From contig CAWJHN010000004.1 in the NCBI GenBank assembly GCA_963842725.1, forward strand, positions 744,001-808,000: a stretch of 64,000 bases of DNA. The letters run 5' to 3'. Made by a program: the position numbers and the translations under genes. Shown one piece after another: positions 8,560 through 16,800 of the stretch. Source of the stretch: UBA10649 sp963842725 (lineage in GTDB: Bacteria > Actinomycetota > Actinomycetes > S36-B12). Within the stretch, counting starts at the first letter, position 1. Every line of letters begins with the position of its first letter. The notes under the pieces were generated by a model that was not told the origin of the DNA, ran no database searches, and saw nothing but the letters and a program-made list of their open reading frames with translations.

Positions 8560-9276
8560 ATGGTCTGGACGAGATCTCGGCGAGGGGTGGCGGTCCCGGG
8601 GGAGCCACCTCGGACCCGGCGACTGGTGCGGGCGCGCATCGGTGACCTGCGCCTGTGGCTCGGCGTCGTGCTCGTGGCCATGGCCACCCTGCTCGGGGCC
8701 AAGGTGCTGACGGCGGGCGACGACAGCGTGACCGTGTGGCAGGCGTCGCGCGACCTGTCGATCGGGTCCCAGGCTGCCGACCTCGAGCCGGTCTCCGTGG
8801 CCCGCGTGACGGCCGGAGATCGCTATGTGCGAACCGACGAGCCGGTCGAGGGCGTACTGCGCTGGCCGGTGGCCGCGGGGGAACTGCTGCCGCGCTCCGC
8901 TCTCGTCGACCCCTCCGTTCGCAGCACCCGCCTGGTCACGGTCGCCGTCGACCCCCTGCACGCGCCTGCCGCGCTCCGCGCGGGTGACCTCGTCGATGTC
9001 TGGGCAACTGAGCGGGCGGCCGCCGATGCGGGGGCCGCGCGCCCGGCCCTGGTGCTGCAGTCCGTGCCGGTGGCCGGTGCGACGGACGAGGCCATGGGGG
9101 TGGGCGGCGAGGTCGGCGTCGTGCTCGACGTGCCGGCCGACCTGGTCGACGAGATCGTGTCTGCCTCCCGCTCCGGCGTCCTCGACCTGACGGCTGTTCC
9201 GATCTCGAGTCAGTCCGTCACTCCCATCGCCAGTCAGCCCGCCGCTCCGATCTCCCGTCACGAGGCACCCGCGTGA
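8560..9276 (+). CDS. SAF-domain membrane protein (CpaB/RcpC-like)
   Basis: 238 residues: basic N-terminus, one membrane helix at about 32-50 ('LWLGVVLVAMATLLGAKVL'), then a SAF domain ('TVWQASRDLSIGSQAADLEPVSVARV', 'GVLRWPVAAGELLPRSALVD') and a second small beta domain ('AGDLVDVWAT'). CpaB-family proteins of this shape assist Flp/Tad pilus secretion from the outer face of the membrane. The partner downstream is CpaE-like, but no TadA ATPase, TadB/C or pilin gene is present here, so the apparatus is either elsewhere or absent. ATG 8560 follows a good GGGGAGG site. Confidence 0.8.
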   Translation: MVWTRSRRGVAVPGEPPRTRRLVRARIGDLRLWLGVVLVAMATLLGAKVLTAGDDSVTVWQASRDLSIGSQAADLEPVSVARVTAGDRYVRTDEPVEGVLRWPVAAGELLPRSALVDPSVRSTRLVTVAVDPLHAPAALRAGDLVDVWATERAAADAGAARPALVLQSVPVAGATDEAMGVGGEVGVVLDVPADLVDEIVSASRSGVLDLTAVPISSQSVTPIASQPAAPISRHEAPA

Positions 9277-10551
9277 TCGATGTGCTGCTCGCGGTGCCCG
9301 ACCTGCCGCAGGAGCCCGATCTCGTGGTCGCGGCCGCGTCGGCCGGGCTGCGGGTGCGACGACGCTGCGTCGACGCGGTGGACCTGTTCGCGGCAGCGGC
9401 CGCCGAGTCCGGTCCGTCGATCATCCTGTCGGCCGGACTGCCGCGTCTGGGCCGCGACGTCGTGGACCGGCTGTCGGCTCCGAACCGGGTGCTGCTGGGC
9501 CTGGCCGCCGAGGCGTCCGACGGGCAGCGCCTGCGGGACCTGGGCGTGACCCATGTCGTGCGCGTCGGGCCGGGGGCCGAGGCGACCCTGCGTGCCTGCG
9601 CGGCGGCCATCCATGCCGCCCGTGGCGCGACACCGACGGGGCCCCTCGACGGCGTGTGGACCACCGGCTGCTGGGACGAGGAGGGCGCTGCGGCCGGCGG
9701 TCCGGCCGGCATCGGACCGGGGATCATCGGAAGGGGCAGCGTCGGAAGCGGGATCATCGGGCCGGGTCGTCGCGGTATGGGGTCCGATGGGAGCGCCCGG
9801 TCGCACGACCGTGGCGATCGGCCTGGCCGAGGCGCTCGCCGACTCCGGTCACCGCACCTGCCTGGTCGACGCCGACACCTACGCCCCCTCCATCACCATG
9901 GCGCTCGGGGTCGTCGACGACGCCGGCGGCCTGGTGGCCGCCTGCCGGCTGGCAGACAGCGGGAACCTGACGGCCGAGCGGCTGCGCACCGTGGCCGGCC
10001 GGGTTCGAGGGGAGCTGTACCTGCTGGGCGGCGTCGGTCAGCCCGAACGGTGGCGCGACCTGCGACCTGCGGCGCTCGATCGCGTGTGGCTGGCGTGCCG
10101 GTCCGCCTTCGACGTGACGGTCGTCGACGCCGGCTTCAGCGTCGAGGACGCGGAAGCGGGAGAGGGCCCCGGTTCCGCCTGGCGCCAGCCGCGCAACTCG
10201 GCGGCGCTCAGCCTTCTCGAGACGGCCGATCAGGTGGTGGCGGTTGCCGACTCGACGGCCCTCGGGGCGGCTCGGCTGGCCGCCGCGTGGCCCGGGGTGG
10301 CCGCGCGCGCGCCCGGCGCCACCCTCGTCCTCGTCCAGAATCGGGCCGGCGGCCGAGTCCGCGAGCGGCGGAGGGGCTGGGACGAGGCCGTGCGCGAGGC
10401 GGGGGTGGGCGCCCGCCCGCATCGCATCCCCGAAGACCGCAAGGCGCTCGCGGCCGCCTGGTCGAACGGCCGGACGCTGGCCGAGGGAGCCCGACGATCC
10501 CCCGTGCGCCGGTCATTGGTCACCTTGGCGAGCGCCGTCATGTCAGGATAG
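9273..10551 (+). pseudogene. CpaE/MinD-like P-loop ATPase, interrupted by a +1 frameshift
   Basis: GTG 9273 overlaps the SAF stop codon (GTGA). Reading begins MIDVLLAVPDLPQEPDL and gives a receiver-like N-terminal domain (about residues 1-125) as in CpaE. In the Gly/Ser-rich linker between about 9690 and 9775 the frame shifts by +1; the downstream frame has the deviant Walker A 'GPMGAPGRTTVAIGLAEALA', 'CLVDADTYAPS' and 'VTVVDAGF' of MinD-type ATPases and ends at 10551. The total is 426 codons plus one extra base, so removing one base restores a 425-residue protein. The linker is repetitive (ATCATCGG repeated), so either a sequencing insertion or slippage is plausible. If functional, it would localise or license a Tad-type secretion complex. 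Confidence 0.78.
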
Positions 10552-10554
10552 GGA
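10525..10554 (+). promoter_or_regulatory. Possible promoter of the acyltransferase-patatin operon
   Basis: TTGGCG (10525-10530) and TAGGGA (10549-10554) separated by 18 bp, 61 nt before the acyltransferase start and inside the 3' end of the ATPase gene. Weak consensus. Confidence 0.3.
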
Positions 10555-10615
10555 TGAATCCGCTGCGCCCGCGTGAGCGGATCACTCGAGCGTCCGTTCC
10601 AGAGGGGAGGCCACG

Positions 10616-12160
10616 ATGCCCAGCCGGCTCTCCGCACTCGACGCCTCGTTCCTCTTCATGGAGGATGCCAGCACGCCCATGCACACCGGCGGCGTCGCCA
10701 TCTTCAAGCCGCCGCCCGGCGGTTTCGACCACGAGCGCCTGGTCCGGCTGATCAAGCAGCGCATCCCCTTCGTGCCGCGGTACCGCCAGCGCGTTCGCGA
10801 CGTCCCGTTCGGCCTGGCCCGGCCCGTCTGGGTCGACGACGAGCACTTCGACGTCACCTATCACGTCCGTCGGTCCGCCCTTCCGAGGCCGGGTACCCGA
10901 GAGCAGCTCAACGAGCTGGTGGCGCGCCTGCTGAGCCGGCCCCTGGACCGCAGCCGTCCGCTGTGGGAGATGTACCTGGTCGAAGGCCTCGCCGACGGCA
11001 GCTTCGCGATCGTCAGCAAGAGCCATCAGGCACTGGTCGACGGTCTGTCGGCTGTCGACATCGCGCAGGTGATGCTCGATCCCACCGAGGAGACCGCGCC
11101 CGTGGCGGGGGACAGCTGGCGGCCGAGACGGGAGCCGACCGACGTCGAGCTGCTGTCCCAGGCCTTCACGGAGGTCACGACGCGACCGGCCGCCGCAGTC
11201 GAGGCCGTTCGCGACACGGTCAGCGACGTGTCGAAGGTGGCCGCGCGAGTCGGCACCCGGGCGGCCGGGATGCTGTCCGCCGCACTCGCGGTCGCCCGGC
11301 CCACGGCATCGAGCCCGCTCAACGTGCCGATCGGCGAGCAACGCCGGTTCGCCACCGTCGACCTGCAATTCGCCGACCTCAAGCGCATTCGCGGGTCCCT
11401 GGGCGGGACCATCAACGACACCGTCCTCGCCGTCGTCGCGGGCGCTCTGCGCGCGTGGCTGATGACCCGGGGCGAGGCGGTCAAGCAGGGTGACGTGCTG
11501 AAGGCGCTGCTGCCGGTGAGCATCGCCGTGCCGTCCGCGACGTCCGGCCACGCCGGCGGCAACCGCGTCACGGCGACCTTGGTCGAGCTGCCCGTCGGCG
11601 AGCCGGATCCGGCCCTGCGACTTCAGCAGATCAGCTTCCAGCTCGCCCAGCTGGAGGAGGGCGGTCACTTCATCGGTGCGGACGCGATCGTGAACATCGC
11701 CGGCTTCGCGCCCTCGACCCTGCACGCCCTCGGCGCTCGGGTCGGCTCCACGCTGACGAGCAAGGTCTACAACCTGGTCATCACGAATGTGCCCGGTCCC
11801 CAGCGTGCGCTGTACGCGGCAGGCTCGCAGATGCTGGCCGCCTACCCGGTGGTCCCGCTGACGCACAACCAGGCGCTGAGCATCGGGCTGATCTCCTACG
11901 ACGGGGGCGTCTACTTCGGCCTCTACGCGGACCGCGATGCCCTCCCGGACCTCGACGTCCTGGTCTCGTGCATCCAGGACTCGATGGACGAACTCCTGGC
12001 GCGCACCGAGATCTCGCGCGCGTCCGCGGCGCGGATCAAGCGCAGCGAGCAGCGAGGCGAGCAACGCCGGCGCGGTGCCGCGAACTCGCCCAACCTTCGG
12101 GCGGTACCGAGCGATCCGCCAAGCGGCATCCCCGACACGAAGGCCCAGGGCGGGGCATGA
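10616..12160 (+). CDS. Wax ester synthase/diacylglycerol acyltransferase family protein with altered catalytic motif
   Basis: 514 residues of the WS/DGAT family, which uses acyl-CoA to make wax esters or triacylglycerol at the inner face of the membrane. Family landmarks: 'LSALDASFLFMEDASTPMHTGG' at the start, 'RPLDRSRPLWEMYLVEG' (108-124), 'NDTVLAVVAGALR' and 'NVPGPQ'. The catalytic HHxxxDG motif instead reads HQALVDG (137-143), so the second His, held to be the catalytic base, is Gln138. The protein may be inactive, use another base or have a different acceptor. Start ATG 10616 follows GGGGAGG. The patatin gene overlaps its stop by ATGA, so lipid synthesis and breakdown may be coupled. Confidence 0.88.
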   Translation: MPSRLSALDASFLFMEDASTPMHTGGVAIFKPPPGGFDHERLVRLIKQRIPFVPRYRQRVRDVPFGLARPVWVDDEHFDVTYHVRRSALPRPGTREQLNELVARLLSRPLDRSRPLWEMYLVEGLADGSFAIVSKSHQALVDGLSAVDIAQVMLDPTEETAPVAGDSWRPRREPTDVELLSQAFTEVTTRPAAAVEAVRDTVSDVSKVAARVGTRAAGMLSAALAVARPTASSPLNVPIGEQRRFATVDLQFADLKRIRGSLGGTINDTVLAVVAGALRAWLMTRGEAVKQGDVLKALLPVSIAVPSATSGHAGGNRVTATLVELPVGEPDPALRLQQISFQLAQLEEGGHFIGADAIVNIAGFAPSTLHALGARVGSTLTSKVYNLVITNVPGPQRALYAAGSQMLAAYPVVPLTHNQALSIGLISYDGGVYFGLYADRDALPDLDVLVSCIQDSMDELLARTEISRASAARIKRSEQRGEQRRRGAANSPNLRAVPSDPPSGIPDTKAQGGA

Positions 12161-13143
12161 GCCCCGCAACGGCCCGCCCACCTCGTCGCGGCCTGGTGCT
12201 CGGTGGCGGCGGCGTGCTGGGCGGCACCTGGGCGGTGGGCGCCCTCTGCGCCCTCGAGCAGGAGTTCGGCTTCGCCGTCGCCGACGCCGACGTCATCGTC
12301 GGGACGTCGGCGGGATCGGTTCTGGCCGCCCTCGTCGGCTCCGGCGTCACGGTCGACCAGCTTCGCCAGCACTACTCCGGGCAGGACGTGACGGACGGAC
12401 CGCTGGCCGGGTACGACTTCGACGAGGAGACAGCCACGGGCGGCCATCGACCGGGGCTGCCGCGGCTGCTCGGCCCCGGATCCCCTCGACTGCTCGGGTC
12501 CACGCTGCGCCGCATCGGGCAGGTGCCGGCCACGACGGTGCTGTCCGCCTTCCTGCCGGAGGGCACCCGCTCCCTCGAGCGGATCGGGCATCTCATCGAC
12601 GCCGTGACCCCGATGGGGGAGTGGTCGTCCCACCGCGGTGTCTGGATCGTCGCGATGGACTACGAGGACGGCAAGCGCGTGGTCTTCGGCCGTCCGGGCG
12701 CCCCGGTCGCGCCGCTGTCCAGCGCGGTGATGGCCTCCTGCGCCATCCCCGCCTGGTTCATGCCGGTGAGCATCAACGGCCGCACCTACGTCGACGGCGG
12801 TGCCGTCTCGGCGACCTCGATCGACGTCGTGGCCCACGCGGGACTCGACGAGGTCTATGTGGTCGCGCCGATGGTCTCCTTCGCGATGGACCATCCGGGG
12901 AGCGTCACGGCTCGGCTCGAGCGGCGCTGGCGCGGGGAAGTCACCAAGGCGGCCCGGCACGAGGCGGCGGTCGTACGGGCGGCGGGCGTTCGCGTGCGGA
13001 TGGTCGGCCCCGGACCCGAGGACCTGGCCGCCATCGGCGCCAACCTCATGGACGCGACGCGACGCGCCCACGTTCTCGAGACCTCGCTGCGCACGAGCAT
13101 CGGGGCCTGGCGGGAGTCCGACGACGTCTCAGCGGCCGGCTGA
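12157..13143 (+). CDS. Patatin-like phospholipase/acyl hydrolase
   Basis: 328-residue Ser-Asp dyad lipid hydrolase. The patatin signatures are in order: oxyanion loop 'GLVLGGGGVLGGTWAVG' (12-28), nucleophile elbow 'GTSAGS' with Ser51, and the 'DGGA' motif with Asp213 ('TYVDGGAVSATSIDV'). No signal peptide, so it acts in the cytoplasm or on the inner membrane leaflet, plausibly on neutral lipid or phospholipid linked with the acyltransferase upstream. Its ATG overlaps the upstream stop (ATGA). Ends 18 bp from the convergent DUF2505 gene. Confidence 0.9.
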   Translation: MSPATARPPRRGLVLGGGGVLGGTWAVGALCALEQEFGFAVADADVIVGTSAGSVLAALVGSGVTVDQLRQHYSGQDVTDGPLAGYDFDEETATGGHRPGLPRLLGPGSPRLLGSTLRRIGQVPATTVLSAFLPEGTRSLERIGHLIDAVTPMGEWSSHRGVWIVAMDYEDGKRVVFGRPGAPVAPLSSAVMASCAIPAWFMPVSINGRTYVDGGAVSATSIDVVAHAGLDEVYVVAPMVSFAMDHPGSVTARLERRWRGEVTKAARHEAAVVRAAGVRVRMVGPGPEDLAAIGANLMDATRRAHVLETSLRTSIGAWRESDDVSAAG

Positions 13144-13161
13144 GACCTCGAACCCCGGTGG

Positions 13162-13656
13162 CTATCGGGCCAGCCACTCCGCGCTGACGACGACCTCCTT
13201 GGCGAGGTAGCGCTCGGTCTGCTCGGCCGCCACCCTCTCCACCTTGCCCCCGATGAACGGGACCCCCGCCTTGAACTCGCCCTCGTTGCGGGCCGTGGCG
13301 CCGGACGGGCCGACGGAGAGCACGATGGTGCCGCGGTACGCGATGGGGGAGTTGAACTCGACGGTCACGGCGGCGGACGCCGAGCCGTCGGCAGCGGGCG
13401 CGCCCCACGTCTGCACCTCGGTCAGGGTGATCGTGTCGCCGACGAACGGGGCGGCGAACGACGGCACGTTGGCCGGCATGGTCCGCGTGCTCGTGATCAC
13501 GCACCCGCCGTCAGCGGTGTCGGTCACCTCGACCGCGATGTCGTGGGACCCGGTGCGCTCGCCCTTCTCGCGGACGTAGTCCGGGTCGCGGAGCATTGCC
13601 AGCACCGCCGCCGGGTCGCCGGGGAATTCCTGCGTGAAGTCCAGCCTCGTCGCCAC
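13162..13656 (-). CDS. DUF2505 domain-containing protein
   Basis: 164 residues covering one DUF2505 domain, a START/polyketide-cyclase-like fold expected to bind a hydrophobic ligand. It opens 'TRLDFTQEFPGDPAAVLAMLRDPDYVREK' and ends with a helix 'GGKVERVAAEQTERYLAKEVVVSAEWLAR', which is the helix-grip pattern. GTG 13656 start. Function unknown. Divergent from the glutamate dehydrogenase gene with 237 bp between them. Confidence 0.82.
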   Translation of the reverse strand: MATRLDFTQEFPGDPAAVLAMLRDPDYVREKGERTGSHDIAVEVTDTADGGCVITSTRTMPANVPSFAAPFVGDTITLTEVQTWGAPAADGSASAAVTVEFNSPIAYRGTIVLSVGPSGATARNEGEFKAGVPFIGGKVERVAAEQTERYLAKEVVVSAEWLAR

Positions 13657-13893
13657 GTTCCGTCCGTCCCCGCGGGATGCCCCGCGTCAATCGATTCGCG
13701 TCCTCGTCCGAGGGCCGGCGAGGCACAGCCTCCAAGGAGGCACATCTCCGCGTCGGACGCCTCCGCAGTGGAGTCTGCATCTTGGCACGCGGCGCGGCCG
13801 ACCGGGATACCGTAGCGATCGGTCGCACAACGGCGTGCGGTCCTCGAGTGCGCGCGCGTGCGCGATCGATTCGTCGTGTGAAGAGGCGATCAC

Positions 13894-16800
13894 GTGACTG
13901 GTACCCCGGCCCCGCATTGGCAGCAGGAGCTCGAGGCGATGGCGGATCCGCACGTGCGGATCCTGTGTGCACGGTTCTATCGCTACCTCGCCGAGGAGGA
14001 CCTCGCCGGTCATCCGCTCGACGTCGTCACCGCCAGCGCCACCTCGATGCTCGCCCTGGCCCGGCAGCGCAACCCCGCCCAGGCGCTCGTCTCGGCGGTC
14101 AACGCCACGGGGACCGAGACCCTGCAGGCCGTCCTCCAGATCGTCACCGACGACATGCCCTTCCTGGTCGACTCCGTCACCCAGGCACTGGCCGAGATGG
14201 GCCGGGGCGTCCACCTCGTTGTGCACCCCCAGCTCGTCGTCCGCCGCGACGCCGACGGTGTCCTGCTGGAGGTCCTCGACCTCGACGTCGACGAGGATCG
14301 GCCCTCCGGGACGCTGGCCGAGTCGTGGATGTGGCTCGAGATCGAGCGCGACTTCGCCATGGACGGGCTCTTGGGCGTGCAGGAGCGCGTCGTCAGCGTC
14401 CTGCGCGACGTGCGGGTCGCCGTCCGGGACTGGCGGGCCATGCGTTCGCGCGCCCTCATCCTCGCGGAGGAGATCACGGCGTACCCGCCCGCCGGGATCC
14501 CGGCCGACATGGTGGGCGAGGGCGTCGACCTGCTTCGCTGGCTGGCTGACGACAACCTCACCTTCCTGGGGTACAAGGAGTACCGCCTCGAGACCCGCGA
14601 CGGTGAGGACACGCTCGTCCCGGTGGCCGGCAGCGGCCTTGGCATCCTGAGTGTCGACGCCGATGCCGAGGCGGACACCGCCTCCCGGAGCTTCGCCGCG
14701 CTGCCCCCGGCGGTCCGCGCCCTGGCGCGGGAGCCGAAGCTCCTCGTGCTCAGCAAGGCGAACTCGCGGTCGACCGTCCATCGTCCGGTGTACCTCGACT
14801 ACATCGGCGTGAAGGATTTCAACGAGCAGGGGAAGGTGGTCGGCGAGCGACGATTCCTGGGCCTGTACTCGTCGAGCGCCTACACCCAGAGCATCCTCGA
14901 CATCCCGATCCTGCGCAGCAAGTACGAGCACCTCATCGGGGAGCTCGACTACGTGGCCGGCTCGCACAACGCGAAGGACCTCCTGCAGTTCCTCGAGACG
15001 TACCCCCGAGACGAGCTCTTCCAGACCCACGACGCGATGCTCGCCGACATCGCCGAATCGGTGCTGCACCTGCAGGAGCGCCGGCACACCAAGCTGTACC
15101 TGAGGCCGGACGACTACGGCCGGTTCATGTCCTGCCTGGTGTACCTGCCCCGCGACCGGTACACGACTCCGGTCCGCCTTCGCATCGAGCGGATCCTGAT
15201 GGAGGCGTTCGCCGGCACCGCGGTCGACTACACGGCCCGGGTCACCGAGTCCCTGCTGGCCCGCCTGCACTACGTCGTGCGGGTGCCGGCCGGTCAGGGG
15301 CTGCCGCACGTCGACGTCGCCGAACTCGAGGCACGCATCGCGCTCGCGACCCGCAACTGGCAGGACCAGTTCCAGACCGCGCTCGTCGGGCGGGTGGGCG
15401 ACGAGGCGGCCGCGCCCCTGGTGGGCACGTACGCGCATGCGTTCCCCGAGGCCTACAAGGAGGACTTCGGGGCGGCTCGCGGCGTCAACGACGCCATGGT
15501 GATCGAGGCACTGAGCCCCGGCGAGCTGTCCCTGGAGATCTACGAGCCGGCCAACGGCACGCGCCGCCAGCTGCGGCTGAAGGTGACCCGCGTCGGGCCG
15601 GCGATGTCGCTCTCGCGGGTGCTGCCGATCCTCCAGTCGATGGGCGTCGACGTCGTCGACGAGTACCCCTACGAGATCGCCCGGGCCCTGAAGGAGCCGG
15701 CGTGGATCCTCGACTTCGGGATGCTGCTGCCCGACGTCGACATCCCCGACCGGCCCTCGCTCGCGGAGCGGTTCGAGGACGCGTTCGCCGCTGCCTGGAA
15801 CGGCCGCTGCGAGGTCGACGGCTTCAACACCCTCGTTGCGCGGGGCGGTCTGCGCTGGCGCCAGGCGCTGATCATGCGTGCCTACGCGCGGTACATGCGC
15901 CAGATCGGCTCGACGTTCAGCCAGCGGTACCTCGAGGACGTCATCATCGCCAACGTGGGGATCACGAGTCTGCTGGTGTCGCTGTTCGAGACCCGGTTCG
16001 CGACGGGCGAGTCCCGCGACCGCATCGAGCGCCAGGACGCGATCGTCGCGGAGATCGAGGAGCGGCTGAACGCGGTCGAGAGCCTCGACCAGGACCGCAT
16101 CCTGCGGACCTTCCTCGCGATGGTCCGGGCGACGCTGCGCACCAACTACTTCCAGGTCGATGACGACGGCATCGACCGGTCGTCGATCGCCTTCAAGCTG
16201 GATCCGCGCATGATCCCGGACCTGCCGCTGCCGAGGCCCAGGTTCGAGATCTGGGTGTACGCCCCGCGGGTCGAAGGCGTGCACCTTCGCTTCGGTTCCG
16301 TCGCTCGCGGCGGGCTCCGATGGAGCGATCGGCAGGAGGACTTCCGGACGGAGGTCCTTGGCCTGGTCAAGGCCCAGGAGGTCAAGAACGCCGTCATCGT
16401 CCCGGTCGGGGCCAAGGGCGGCTTCTACGCCAAGCAGCTTCCCGACCCGGCTGTCGACCGCGAGGCCTGGCTGACCGAGGGCAAGGCCGCGTACCGCGAG
16501 TTCATCATGTCGATGCTCGACATCACCGACAACCTCGTCGGCGGGCAGATCGTGCCGCCCCGCGACGTGGTCCGTCACGACGCGGACGACCCCTACCTGG
16601 TGGTCGCAGCGGACAAGGGCACCGCCACGTTCTCCGACCTGGCGAACTCGATCGCGGCCGAGTACGGGTTCTGGCTGGGCGATGCGTTCGCGTCCGGTGG
16701 CTCCGTCGGCTACGACCACAAGGCGATGGGTATCACCGCCAAGGGCGCGTGGGAGTCGGTCAAGCGCCACTTCCGCGAGATGGGGATCGACACCCAGACG

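Noticed and set aside
8560..10551. A functioning Flp/Tad pilus locus
   Set aside because: Only CpaB-like and CpaE-like genes are present; no TadA ATPase, TadB/C, prepilin or prepilin peptidase lies in the window.
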